Assembly (NCBI RefSeq): GCF_026151205.1
Contig: NC_087078.1
Span: forward strand, 6,279,675-6,343,674
Length of the DNA: 64,000 bases
Source: Bolinopsis microptera
Taxonomy: Eukaryota > Ctenophora > Tentaculata > Lobata > Bolinopsidae
Direction: 5' to 3'
Numbering within the stretch: the first letter of the stretch is position 1; each line of letters opens with the position of its first letter. A program made the position numbers and the translations under genes. The notes beneath the pieces are model-generated. The model made no database searches and was not told the origin of the DNA. It worked only from the letters and a program-made list of their open reading frames with translations. Shown one piece after another: positions 43,111-53,908 of this stretch.

Positions 43111-43504
43111 CAACAACAAACAAAAAACTTTCGAATTTTCTTTAAATTTTGTTCTCGAGCGTCAGTGCAGCGAATAATTTTGAGAATTTCCTTCTAAAAC
43201 GGTTTCAAGCCAATTTTCCGTGATATTGGGCTGATTTCTGCCTCAGTTTCTCCCGGGGGACTTACTGATTTTTGTATCCGAAAGACTCGCACCCACCCTG
43301 TGTCATACAGTAAGTCACTGATCCCCGGCCCCCGTTAAAAGGTGCAATTATTTTGTACTAGTATTAAATCATTTTGACTGCACGATTCTATGTTGTTTTT
43401 TAAAAGGAGCTTCAAAGTCATGGTTATCTAGATATATCTAGATATACCATATAAACGTTGGAAGTTTTAAACATAATATTAATAGTGAATTGTAATCTAA
43501 TCCT

Positions 43505-43990
43505 TTTTCGGCTTGGAAATATCCTGTACGAATCTTGCATATGTTGATTTTTATGAGTTTTGCCACATTAAAAGCCACATTTTTTAATACGGCACAACCA
43601 CTGTTTAGCCGTGATTTTTAAACAAATTTAAGTATTTAGTATTTAACAGATGTATGTGTTAACATAAGAAATGACATGAATCCTGAATATGTTTGTTGCC
43701 GTATATTTTGCCACAGTAAAAGCCGCAATTATTTTACAAAACCACATTTTAGTCTTGATTTTTACATATTGAAGTATTTAGTATTTAACAGTTGCATGTG
43801 TTAACATTAGAAATGGCATGAATCCTGAATATGTTACCTGTCGTGTATTATGCCACATTAAATTTAAGTTAAAAGCAGCAATTATTTTACAAAAACACAT
43901 TTTATTCGTGATTTTACATAGGTATATTGAAGTAGTTAGTATAACAGTTGCATAAAAATGGGATGAAATTTGAAAATCACATACTACAGT
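43505..43990 (+). repeat. ~150-bp tandem repeat, three diverged units
   Basis: GAATCCTGAATATGTT..GTATTWTGCCACATTAAA..GTGATTTTTA..AAGTATTTAGTATTTAACAG recurs three times with small indels. Confidence 0.75.
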
Positions 43991-44324
43991 ATCTTCGAAT
44001 TAAGTAATTAAAGGTCTTTCACATTCATTTGTAGGAAGATGGTGCTTAGAAACGTGCCAACGGAACAGGGCCGATTACTGGTTACAGCACTGTACTCAGT
44101 ACTGTCTACATGTCGACACCTGCATCAATACAGAAGATTTCTTATGGAAGGTGAAACCATGGTTAATTAATCAGTTGAATCTTTATTGCCATATTCAAGC
44201 AAACTTATTCAAGCTAACTTTCAAAGTAAAATGTGTCTTTCAAGTACGGTACACTCTGTATAATTTTAAAGAAGAAAATTAACACGAGGGAGTTTATTGC
44301 TCAACGTTTCAGAAGGAGCTGTAG

Positions 44325-44500
44325 TTTGGGCTGGGAAGAACTCGGACTGCGGCTTGTGCTAGGAGAGGAGCTTGGGCTGGGGCTGGAAAGAGCTCGGGCT
44401 GGGAGGAGCTGGGCTCGGCTCGGGCAGGGGCTGAATTTGGGGCCTGGCCTGGCACTCGGGCTGGCATTCGGGCTGGCGCTCGGGCCTCGGACTAGGTGGT
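44325..44500 (+). repeat. GC-rich GGGCTGG/CTCGGGCTGG imperfect repeat
   Basis: Runs of CTCGGGCTGG, GGAGCTGGGCTCGGCTCGGG and TGGCATTCGGGCTGGCGCTCGGG. The ORF over it (Gly/Leu/Arg) is an artefact. It stands out strongly from the AT-rich surroundings. Confidence 0.7.
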
Positions 44501-45106
44501 GGAGCTACGACAGGTGACTTTTGGGAAAGCCCGGGTTGGACCCCCCCCCCCCCATTTTAGCTGAGTGGGGTATGGTATAAAACAATGTTTTCATGATTTT
44601 ACGATTTTGACCCTGAGATCGGCAAAATGGGCATGGGCATGCCCATTTATGCCACAAAACGTTCCCAGTTTTTGGCAAAACGGGCATTGGCATTGATGGG
44701 CAAAGATGTGCTTGCCCTCCCCCCCCCCCCCAAAAGTTTAAAAGCTAAAGAACTGCATTTAGAACTTTGTATATCTTCAGGAAAAGGTACTAAGATATCC
44801 GAATGTTGCGATTGACGATTTATACTGCCAAGATATCCACAATTCCGTACAACTCTCTACAGCGATGTTTTATAGTCTGTAAACTACGACAGCTGATCCC
44901 GATACTTTTGACACAATATTTGATTATTCTAGTCGAGTGAGAACAAACTAAATCAGTCAAGATGAACTCAGAACTTGCAAGTAACATTCTAGACTCAGGA
45001 AGAAGCGTTTTAGTAACTAAGAAATGGTGTATATTTAACTGTTTATATTAGTTTAATACATATTCAGTTCTTGCAAGCATCGCCCTGTCGGAGATAAACA
45101 TAATCT

Positions 45107-45490
45107 TGTTGCGGTACTCGAGACAGAAACTTTGTTCATGAATTTTGGGCGATTCGCCTTCATCAGATAATTAGCGGAAATTTGTTTTGTAAAGGTTTAA
45201 ACTTTACAAATCTACTTCATCAACACAAATTTGCGCTAGTTATCTGATAAAGGCGGATCGCCGAAAATTCTTGAATCCAGAAAGTTTTTTCGTCTTAAAA
45301 AGTTTCGAGTACAGTCACTTTCGGATTATATCCCGTTTTGGGAGGAAACGGATATTAGTTATCAACGGGATAAAACCCGAAAGGGGATATAATCAGAATC
45401 AAAATGCTAGTACTTTATTGTGTCAGGTAGGAAACTGATATGCCAATAAAGTGGGATATAATCCGAAAGTGACTGTAGTACCACAACAAT
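45107..45490. repeat. Palindromic element interrupted by a MITE
   Basis: TTGCGGTACTCGAGAC ... AATTTTGGGCGATTCGCCTT CATCAGATAA pairs with TTATCTGATAAAGGCGGATC GCCGAAAATT ... TTTCGAGT / ACCACAA. The right arm is split between GAGT and ACCACAA by the element at 45311-45476. Confidence 0.75.
45311..45476. mobile_element. Short MITE with TIR ACAGTCACTTTCGGATTATA
   Basis: Left ACAGTCACTTTCGGATTATA TCCC; right GGGATATAATCCGAAAGTGA CTGT. AGT flanks both sides (45308-45310, 45477-45479), and removing the element plus one AGT restores the host palindrome arm. A TA duplication reading (CAGT ends) is the alternative. 166 bp. Confidence 0.85.
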
Positions 45491-46479
45491 ATTATACATA
45501 TGATTATAGTATTAAGGATTTGTAAATAAATTTGTTGAATAATTAAACGATTCTAGAATTCAGATGTTAATCTACAAACTAAAATGATCTGAAATTCATT
45601 TTAAGGTGTTTTACAGTATAGCTAACTTTGAGAGTAACTTTCGATTTATTTCGAGCTATATTTTGTATTTTATACAGAACTATGTTTGTGCGTTTTCAAA
45701 GAAATCATTTTTACTTGTTATGTCTCTAAAGCACTAAAATACGGCGGTAGCGATCGTTAACATGTTGTGAACGCCAAGAGGGGGGCCTGGTATTGTCATA
45801 ACGTGTATACATTTCCTCTATAAAATGTCTAAATTTGCTTATGTTCGGGACTCGGGAGGGAAGGATTTATGTATTTAGAATAGACAGAGATACGCTTACG
45901 TAACATGTTAACGGCCCCTTGCCGGGTGATACACTTTGTTCGGGCCAGTTTCTGGTTTCGGACAAATTTGATATTATCTTACATCGGAAATATAAGAAAA
46001 TTCTCAAAAACATGTAATATTTTACGTACACGCTGGTAGTAAACCTAATTGAATTGAAACTATTCAAAGAATAGTACAGCAATGCTGCGATACATACCTC
46101 TAAAACCTTTAAAATATAAGACAAAACTCCAGCTAAAGCTCCTGCGTACCAACCTAAATGAGGGGAACTTGCAAAACCCTTCCCATGGTTGATCCCGGAA
46201 TGATACCACCGCCTATTTGAAAATATCTGAATGAGCTCTTAGACAACAGGGGAAGTAGCCGTTACAATAGACTTTGAAAATTCTATACTTGACGGGCCTA
46301 ATCAGCACGAGTCTTAGTTTAATAAAATAACATTAGGAATAAAAATTGTCTACATCGGCGACAGTGTACATTCTGCCACTATCGGCCTCTAATGCATGAA
46401 GCATATGGTGAGGTTTGGCTGTCATCTATTGGCAAATATTGTCGAGCCGCGAACTCCATACGCAAATTTAATAGGTGAC

Positions 46480-46961
46480 TGCGCGCGTATCACGTACGTT
46501 TTTAGTGGCCCTTTTCGTACACGAGTCGTACGAGGAGGGCCACTAAAAAATATACGTTTTACAAAAAATGTACGTTTTACAAAAAAGTACTTTTTTTTAA
46601 AAAGTATGTTTTTTTATAAATGCTATATTTTTATATTTTATATATTTTGTATATTTCATATATTTTGTATATTTTATATATTTTGTATATTTTATATATT
46701 TTATATATTTTGTATATTTTATATATTTTATATATTTTGTATATTTTATATATTTTATATATTTTATATATTTTGTATATTTTATATATTTTGTATATTT
46801 TATATATTTTGTATATTTTATATATTTTATATATTTTATATATTTTCTATATTTTATATATTTTCTATATTTTCTATATTTTCTATATATTTCATACTAA
46901 AAAATGTATATTTTTTCGAAAGTGCTATATTTTTTATTAGTGGCCCTCCTCGTACACCGTA
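46480..46961 (+). mobile_element. TATA-rich MITE with hairpin end, copy 2
   Basis: TGCGCGCGTATCACGTACG TTTTTAGTGGCCC..GTACACGAGTCGTACGAGGAGGGCCACT, then a TATATTTTGTATATTT array, then TTAGTGGCCCTCCTCGTACACCGTA. It is the inverse of 39798-40260, about 6.5 kb away, and lacks the outer AAATGCGCG. Confidence 0.85.
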
Positions 46962-47599
46962 GTTAGATATCTATGATAATTTTAGCGCCGGCGAACCTCA
47001 TGGTTAATGGTGTGGCCTTGAGAGTTCACTCAAAACGTTCCGCGCCCGCGGACAAGTCAACATTTGTGGTTTTCAGAATCCAGATATTAAGCCATCTTGA
47101 TAAGTCTATATAAATATCAAAACTCTTCTTATCAACAGTCAGAGTATAATTAAGGCGCACCTTCATATAATTAACGGGTGATACTCTTAAAATAGTTGTT
47201 CCATATATTGGAGTCCAACTCGGCGCGCGTCCTGGTAGGTTGTAAACCTACAGCTTCATAAGCTTAAATTATTTATTTATTGAGGCAGCCCGCAGCCAAC
47301 CAACGTGCAGCAGCTTTATCATTTATTTTGATGGTACATGATTTGATTTTTAATATTTTAATAAATACCAAAATTTAAAATTTGTTATTTACTTGCTTTC
47401 TATTTATTACGTTTCGGCCCTTTAATAAAAATCTTTGTTTTAGAAAAAATAAGTTTAAGCCTTATAAATATTTTTCAAGTTAGGATCTTTGTATTTTACT
47501 AATCATGATTGATGATTTGGCTCGGCGCGCGCTACTTCATAGCATTTGATATCGGACAGAAAGCGGCGCGCGCTACTTCGAAGAAATTTAGACGAGTAA

Positions 47600-47950
47600 C
47601 ATCGGCCGTCAATGTATTTTATTAAATTATTTTGTCAAATATGAACAGTTCGGTTAATTGACGAAGCAACGTCAATTTTTCCAGATTGTCGCTTTACGAA
47701 TGAACTATGTCGATCTTGATTGACGATGTCAATCCTTCGCATCTCGCCGATCTGCCGATGGTTGCGAGGAGCATTATTTGATGCGCGCGCGACCCAGTAG
47801 TGCATCGCGCTACAATGTCGATCATGCAAAGTAAAAGTGATAATTTGCTCGGCGCGTCGAAGTGGCGAAGTCCTCCAACGCATTTTGCCGATCTAACGAA
47901 GTCGTGGTTGCAAAAAGAATTATTGAATGCACGCCAGTAACGCATATATA
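47600..47950 (-). repeat. Dispersed repeat family D (CGCGCG-containing)
   Basis: On the minus strand one frame reads GGLRHFDAPSKLSLL, similar to GGLRRFDEPSRKLAFL at 51720-51770 on the plus strand. GGCGCGCGCTACTTC motifs occur at 47525, 47563 and 47780. Function unknown; probably a transposon end. Confidence 0.45.
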
Positions 47951-48216
47951 AAGCCTAGCTACAAACATTTAGGTAAATTTAAATATAATCTTTTAATACA
48001 TGTTTTTTAAATGCATTATGACAGTACGCTTATGCCCATATTTCGGCAAACTCATACATTTTTGAAAAATTTCAGTCCGTAATATAAAGTTAACTTATCA
48101 ATATTTTGATGAAAACAAACTCGATCTAAAAGTTATACTTAAACTCAACATTCTCGGCAATTGACATTTCAATATAACTGCAACTGCTCAAATTTCAAAG
48201 TAAAGGTCAGTGCATA

Positions 48217-48542
48217 CAGTGGCGTAACTTTGCCTGTTGGCGCCCCCCGCTCAGTGACGAAAAGCGCCCCCCTAAAATTTTTTGTGTCCCTAAAAAAAAA
48301 AAAAAAGGTCGGGTACTTTTTTTCTCGCCCCCCCCCCCCTAAGGCTTTTTGCGCCCCCCTGAAGCAAAACAGGGTACCCCAAATATTTTTTTCGCGTCGA
48401 CCGAACGCTAAATTGGACAGGGAAATACACAAACAAGACGTTTTTTCAGTGAAAGGGCCTAAAATTCAGGAAATTGCGCCCCCCCTTATACGGCGCCCCC
48501 CCCCGCACAGCGGGGTCTGCGGGGCCCTAAGTTACGCCACTG
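48217..48542. mobile_element. hAT-type MITE
   Basis: TIRs CAGTGGCGTAACTT (left) and AAGTTACGCCACTG (right) are flanked by an exact 8-bp duplication AGTGCATA (48209-48216, 48543-48550). CAGTGGCGTA is a common hAT end. The interior is C-rich with runs of C and a 14-A run. 326 bp; the ORFs over it are not genes. Confidence 0.95.
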
Positions 48543-49179
48543 AGTGCATATATATTATGTTTAATTGTAAATTCTATCTGGTGGATTCGTGTAGTGTTTT
48601 TGAGTCTCATGATTTGATAGTTCTTTTATTCAAATTTCTGATTGTTTCTGAATAGACTCAGTGATGACAGATTCTAATGGAAATAAATAGCTGAATAACG
48701 TATCGACATTTTTACGTCATACTCATATTCTGAAATAGTATTAATTCAATTATAACGATCAATATTCACATTAAAAATTTGACTTATTACATATAATAAG
48801 TCAAATAACAGTAATAAGTAAATATTATTTATTAACTTATTACATATTTGTGCTCTGCTTTAGCATCACTTGACTATTAAAGTTCAGGCCATGACCTTAT
48901 AGTCAGCCAATTGGCCATTGCTATATTATGTGTATATTGTTTGAATATTCTTTTCATTAAAAATTTGACGACGAAATTTATTTCAAACAAAATATATAAC
49001 TGTAAAATAGTTATCAACCGTAAATAGTTTTTAACGAAATCGGAGCAAATATGAACATAAAACTGACAAAACTTATCAAATAGGGCTCATCTGAAAATTA
49101 ACGAATAGCGTGACGTTATACAGGAGATAAAAGATTAAAAGAGATAAAAGAATTAAACGAGAATATTACTATTTACACG

Positions 49180-49806
49180 TCACTCAACTAAAAACTGTGT
49201 TAGATTGTTCAACTCTGTTTTATCGTTGAGTGTTGGTTTATTTTCAACTAAAAATCGGGCTTCTTTAATCTTTCTGTTGATGAGTGATGTTCCTCTATCT
49301 ACGATTTGAAGTTTAAGTTTTGGGGGGCCTTTGTGCTGAGGGTGACTTTCCCTGTAGTGCTTTGCTAGTGGCTTATCTTCGTAAGATTTTGCTGTTGGAT
49401 TTGCCGCACTACGGTAATGCTCGTCGAACCTGCACTTGATCGGTCTGTATGTTTCCCCACCATAGTTCTCGGTACAATTGTCTACTTCGCAAGTGATGTG
49501 GTAGACGGTATTAGTTGTGGTGCATTCTCCATCGGTTAAAGCTGCGCATGTTCTGCAGTTTGATGTTGTACAGGATTTCTTGTCAAGGGGTCTGGAGTCT
49601 GTAAGGAGATCCTTCAGTTTCCGTCCAGGTTTCTCGACAATTTTGATGTGGAGTCCACTACGTCTGACAGCATCTCTGTATTTGCGACTAGTAGCTTCGT
49701 TAACATAGGGTAGTTTGAGAATCGCTCCGTCTTGGTCTTTGTTCTGTACTTTCTGATTAATTCTCTTTCTACGTTTTCTCTTGTTCTTTATGGTTTCTAA
49801 GACTCA
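49180..49806 (-). pseudogene. Penelope-like element, GIY-YIG endonuclease part
   Basis: Read on the minus strand, one in-frame TGA (49804-49806) separates this 208-codon stretch from the RT C-terminus. It contains KKSCTTSNCRTCAAL...C, the Cys-rich finger that precedes the nuclease in Penelope-like elements. The nuclease core follows: TVYHITCEVDNC then NYGGETYRPIKCRFDEH, i.e. Y...C...Y-x-G-x-T-x-R-x(5)-R-x(2)-E-H. This is the GIY-YIG arrangement with catalytic R and E in place, and the usual Y-[IV]-G is YGG here. It ends at a TGA at 49180. It nicks target DNA during retrotransposition. Stop-containing, so not functional as it stands. Confidence 0.85.
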
Positions 49807-50100
49807 ATCAGTGTAGCCGTTGTTGATGAGAAGTTTATCTATCATCTTTTCTGAGTACTTCTCGTTTTCTCTGTTGTTAGAGACTGCCTCTGCGGTGTTG
49901 TACATACTCTCAACAGTAGCATTCTTTGTACGTGTTGTATGATGAGAGTTGTAGTGGAGGGTGAGTGGCTTTTTCTGTGGTTTTCTGTAGAGTCTAGAAT
50001 GTACTATTCCATCTGAGTCGATCTTTATTTCCGTGTTGAGGAAGGGAACAAAGTCGTTCTGATTGTCAGGGTAGTCTACAGTTAGTTTGATAAGTTTGTC
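49807..50100 (-). pseudogene. Penelope-like element, RT thumb region
   Basis: Minus strand: KLTVDYPDNQNDFVPFLNTE then IKIDSDGIVHSRLYRKPQKK and LTLHYNSHHT. F-[TKL]...........[VL]-P-F-L-[DN]-x-x-I...G...[ST]-x-[VL]-Y-[RK]-K-P.......Y.S.H matches the segment after the YxDD box of Penelope-like RTs. It ends one stop before the nuclease. Upstream (50101-50498) the ORF is broken by inserted DNA. Confidence 0.85.
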
Positions 50101-50498
50101 AAAAAAATACAGAGAAAAAGCAAACATTTGATTTTTGTTTCGGCGACTGAATTGTTGATGGGCCGGCAAATATTTGTTGTCGAGTAGTGTTGAATACTCA
50201 TATTAACATGATTATTGATTTAATTTAGGAATTGTATATAACTATCTTTGACCAAGTTTAATTGTTAATGAGAATGCACCCCAGCACTGGGCGCGCGCGG
50301 CGGCTTTGATGTTAGCGGCTATAAGCTTGAAGCTAGGCAGCTGCAGAAAAGGCGCCGCGCGCGTTCACAGTTCAGCGTACGGCTTTTCGTTTTTGATTTT
50401 ACAAATGACAAAGCAACTTTTAATGATTATTAATGGATTTATCGGATATTTATAATTCAATATGTATTGATTCTTCTGTGGAAAATAAAAATTGTATT
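50101..50498. mobile_element. ~400-bp insertion in the Penelope-like element
   Basis: This block separates KYNFK of the RT from KLTVDYPD of the thumb, which are adjacent in the family. It contains GGGCGCGCGCGGCGGC and GGCGCCGCGCGCG in otherwise AT-rich DNA. At its right edge AAAATTGTATTTTACTT is present twice in tandem (50487-50520). The insertion type is unknown. Confidence 0.6.
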
Positions 50499-51374
50499 TT
50501 ACTTAAAATTGTATTTTACTTTGTCAGGATCTTGTTGTTCGATGAGGTTGCACAGTTGCTGAGCTTTTCGTCTGTTGGTGGTGGCTCCGTTTAGATCGTC
50601 GTAAAACCTGCTGTAGGTGGGCAGTGTTATCCTCAGGTCTACGTAGACTGAAAGTTTTTCCAGTTTCCACATTTTGACAGTAGCTAGTATAGGTGCAGGG
50701 TTGGTTCCCATGAACAATCCAAGAAGCTGTAGGTAGACTTGATTGTTGTAGACAAAATATGACTTTCCTAGGATTGTCTCTAGTAGTTCTTGTAAATCAG
50801 AGAGATGGAGACCGTATGTACTGATTGACTGTCTATTTTCTTTGGCAAATTCCATGACATCTTCTATTGCTGTTAGTACGTTGATATTGGTGTATAAAGC
50901 TTCGACGTCTGCTGTAAAGAAAGTAAGACTCTTCAGATCATTTGGTGTGATGTTTCTAATCCTTCGAAGAAAATCGTGAGTGTTTTTCAAATGAGAAGGT
51001 ACTAGATTCATCAGAGGAGATAGGATGTGACAGACGAACCAAAGGATTTTGTGGAAAGGGGAGTTGCAGCCTGAAACAATAGGTCTAGTTTTCATTGTGT
51101 CAGGGTTAAGAGTCTTGATCTCATCACTTGTGTACTTGTGGGTTTTAAGCATCACTCTTGCAGTAGCGAGGGTGGTGTGATGGCTCATTAACAGGTTAGT
51201 AACATCTTGAGGGAGATTACGACTCTTGGCAATGTTCTTGAATGTTGAGTTAACATCGTCTTCTAGAGTTTTAGTTAACTTGTTTATGTACTTTTGTTTG
51301 CCCAGTTTATCCTGTGGTATGTCGATCTTCTTGTAGACGTTTCCATTGTTGAGGTGAGTTGTAGTTGTCCTGTT
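50499..51374 (-). pseudogene. Penelope-like element, reverse-transcriptase domain (5'-truncated)
   Basis: The minus-strand frame is open from 51374 with no ATG until 51188, so the true start is missing; 5' truncation is usual for this class. RT blocks in order: RVMLKTHKY and TRPIVSGCNSPFHKI (fingers), TFFTADVEALYTNIN (motif A, catalytic Asp), LQLLGLFMGTNPAPILATV (motif B) and YSRFYDDLNGA (motif C, Y-D-D). The D-V-x-x-LYTNI form of motif A is diagnostic of Penelope-like elements, which are telomerase-related retroelements. It stops after KVKYNFK where foreign DNA begins. Confidence 0.9.
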
Positions 51375-51889
51375 CTATTGCATATTTGTTATTGCGCGAG
51401 CAATTTTTAATCGTGCGCACTGAAAATCGAGTCTAATTACTATAAATCCATTTTCTCCAACATTCTTTGAGCAATTTTTAGTCGATTTTGAAAATCTTGG
51501 ACTTCATTCTTTGACGATTTTTCGTTTCTATACAAAAATATGTAGTTCATGTTGTAGAGAATTTTGACTGAAAATTTTGATACCATTATTGCCATATTTC
51601 GAAGATTTTGACTTAGTTCCTTTTCTGAAAAAATAGCAGTATTACAATTATAGGCAAGAAAAAGATCCCTGAGGGAAGAAACCTATCGCATCTGCTAATC
51701 TCAAAATACTTTTGCTGTATATAGACTTTGGAGGACTTCGACGCTTTGACGAGCCTAGTCGCAAACTAGCATTCTTGCTTCGCAGAGCAGAGCAACGATC
51801 TTATCTGGAAGGGTTGACATCGTCAATCAAATATAGACTATACACAATACAAGATACAAGGGCAGGTCTCTCCCACAAGTTGGTATGGC
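51375..51889. other. AT-rich spacer with a repeat family D piece
   Basis: 51715-51845 is related to 47600-47950 (GGLRRFDEPSRK). Nothing else recognised. Confidence 0.4.
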
Positions 51890-52112
51890 CTGAGGTGCTT
51901 ATCTCCTTTTCAGTAACCCTAAGCCACTTTGTGCCGAGGCACTATACTAGCTGTATGGGGGTTAGTCCTTCGAGCCAGAGAGTGTGTATCACCAGCCGAA
52001 GCTGCACCAAATCACAGCTTGATAACTGTCCGACTTGCATCCGACCAGACTTGAACCCGGGCCTTCTGCTTGGGAGGCGATCGTGTTACCACTACACGTG
52101 TTTCAACTACAG
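51890..52112 (-). mobile_element. tRNA-derived SINE
   Basis: On the minus strand GTGTAGTGGTAACACG (A-box-like) is followed 30-odd nt later by GGTTCAAGTCT (B-box-like), with CTCCCAAGC in the anticodon-loop position, resembling tRNA-Gly (CCC). The acceptor stem does not pair, so it is not a functional tRNA. The downstream body (TTCGGCTGGTGATACACACT CTCTGGCTCG...) has no tRNA counterpart. A faint second copy of the distal part may be at 55785-55840. Confidence 0.7.
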
Positions 52113-52840
52113 AAAGAGGCATTATTTTTCGTCCCAGTAAACTAATTAGTCTAGAAACAGGCCAACTCGAGCACATACAATTGACTGCAGGGAGCTGTTT
52201 AGTCATGAAGCCCCCAAACACAGCTAGGCTTGTCTACACCTGAATCGTGTTACCCCTTGGTCAAGCCATTTGCCATTAGGTGTCAGTCACATATTACCAA
52301 ATCACTTTTTATTCTGGACCCTGTCTTGAAACCGGTTCTAACTTGGAAAGAAAAGACTCCTCAGATTCTTTTGTGTTGTTAACAAAATCTTGGGATGGAA
52401 TATCAGTAGTGAAGATCTCTTTGGCAGGATAGGGGCTAGTTTGGTTTATTATATCTGAACTGATCAAACTGAGGTTTAGTCTGGCAGGTTCAGTTCAATG
52501 CCACCCATATACAAAGGCTGCAAATTGTGGGTGAGGAATGTCACACCTAAATATGCAGAACATTAAATAGTCCCCATCATGCAGAAGAGAGTGCTTTATG
52601 GTAACCACCTTGTTGCAAATTCTGTTTTTCAAGTCGAGCTTATGAAATTCACACCCAGCTTAATTTATCAACATTACTTTATTTCAGCCTGAAGATTCTT
52701 GATCGTCCAACTTGTACAAATTTATCACAGCTCGACAGCTGTCCAAAGTTAATAGGAATTGAATTGTTTCATATGTACATTTCTAAATTTTCTTGTGTCC
52801 TGTAATCTAATCAGATTTTTGCAGAGTTTAGTGTAACAAA

Positions 52841-52893
52841 ATGACCAGCGAACAAAGATTCCAAGGGTACAGTCTCGGCAGGAACAGCTCCAA
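52841..52893 (+). CDS. Jupiter/HN1 (JPT) family gene, first coding exon
   Basis: TTTTTGCAG|AGTTTAGTGTAACAAA precedes the ATG, so the exon probably starts at 52825 with 16 nt of 5' UTR after a UTR intron. It encodes MTSEQRFQGYSLGRNSS and ends AA|GTAAGT (phase 2), a strong donor. Human HN1/JPT1 starts with a similar short stretch ending in RNSSR followed directly by V-L-R-P-P-G-G. Here the next exons all begin with A + codons for (V/I)(I/V/M)APPGG, giving NSSK-V-[IM]-APPGG across the junction. The match in phase, residues and spacing makes this the start of the gene whose other exons lie at 61850-63776. JPT proteins are small, disordered, microtubule-associated or signalling adaptors. Its intron of 8956 nt is the longest seen here. 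Confidence 0.8.
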
Positions 52894-52974
52894 GTAAGTA
52901 AAAATGACTCTCTGGGCTTTTCCCTCTTTACTCAAGTTAATCTACACCTTATTTTAGGATTGACAGGATTTTCT

Positions 52975-53245
52975 GCCTTTCCCGGGATTTGTCAGGGTTT
53001 GTCGGGGTTTGTCGGGGTTTGTCAGGGTTTGACGGGGTTTCCGGTTTGTCGAGCCTGGAGGCTTTTCTTTTTTTTTTTTTTTTTTTGAGTCTCAGAACAA
53101 AAAGCCGAGACGGAGTCATCAAGCTTTACGTGGAAAAACACTATACAAGAAGGCCTCATGTAGCCGGCGGGCCCGAGGCAAAACCCCTCGACAAACCCCG
53201 TTTGTCGGGATATGTCGGGGTTTGTCGGGGTTTGTCGAGCCTGGA
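52975..53245 (+). repeat. GGGGTTTGTC short repeats around a poly-T tract
   Basis: Five to six units of GGGGTTTGTC/AGGGTTTGTC at 52985-53045 and again at 53195-53240. Each block ends with GTTTGTCGAGCCTGGAG (53043 and 53232). Between them are a T22 tract and a unique segment. Lies in the first JPT intron. Confidence 0.8.
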
Positions 53246-53908
53246 GACTACATGATGCCTTATTGGGAGTAGTGTCAATTCAGAGAAATTGATCAAAATG
53301 GGTTTCCCAGTAAACCCGTGCATTTTCATTAATACAACCTGTAGGTTAGAATTCACAAGCTGAAGTTATTCAGGAAAAATGCAATTCAATACAAATAACA
53401 TAATTACACATTAAAACACACAAATTAGCTTATCGCAATCAATTAAAATATGGATACGCTTTATATGGACAGGCTACAATATGAATTGACCATCTACCTA
53501 CATGTGGACTAAATTTAAAAAATTAAACTTTTCGAGTTTAACTGGTCACTATGAATTGGCATTTAATGCAACGATAGAACAGAAAAACCCAGAAAAACTT
53601 GAAGTATCAAAAAATGTTCACGTCATTAGCAATCACATTGCCGATTTAAGGAAGGTATTCATTAAACATGTTGTTGTACACAAAGAAGTGTAGTGTATTA
53701 TACGTGTAACCACTGCACCATGATCACCATTCAAATCTAATCATATCATGGTACCGTCTGGTATTGAGTAATATCAGCCATCTGATACTGTTTCCAACTC
53801 CAGACACTATTAATCAGTTCATAACTCCAGTCAGCTCAGTATTCAAGCTCAGTACACTATTCATAAATATATGCATATTAATAAGTGTAGCAAAAATACT
53901 ATACATTT

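Larger units (their letters stand above)
41336..43326. mobile_element. Composite element with inverted ends and nested palindromes
   Basis: The left end GGGGATCAGGGACTAACTGC ATGACA and the inverted right end GGGGATCAGTGACTTACTGT ATGACA match over about 27 bp. Inside lie an inverted repeat (41465-41812 with 42300-42600, e.g. AAGTGGTGCAGCGTTTTAT / ATAAAACGCTGCACCACTTT), a Harbinger-like MITE sitting in its loop, and a second palindrome centred near 42907. No flanking target duplication was recognised. Confidence 0.65.

Noticed and set aside
42678-43197. Two similar ORFs on opposite strands (MVTQRMLFVQYACPY)
   Set aside because: They are the same sequence read from the two arms of a palindrome.
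44233-44517. Gly/Leu/Arg-rich ORF
   Set aside because: Product of a GC-rich GGGCTGG repeat.
48161-48655. ORFs on both strands across 48.2-48.6 kb
   Set aside because: They run through a hAT MITE with precise 8-bp duplications, homopolymer C and A runs included.
52030-52105. Functional tRNA-Gly gene
   Set aside because: A- and B-box-like sequences are present, but the acceptor stem does not pair, the B box is imperfect and a SINE-like body follows.
53075-53125. Primate Alu-like signal (poly-T then GAGACGGAGTC)
   Set aside because: Only a short word is shared; the remainder of an Alu is absent and the context is not primate.
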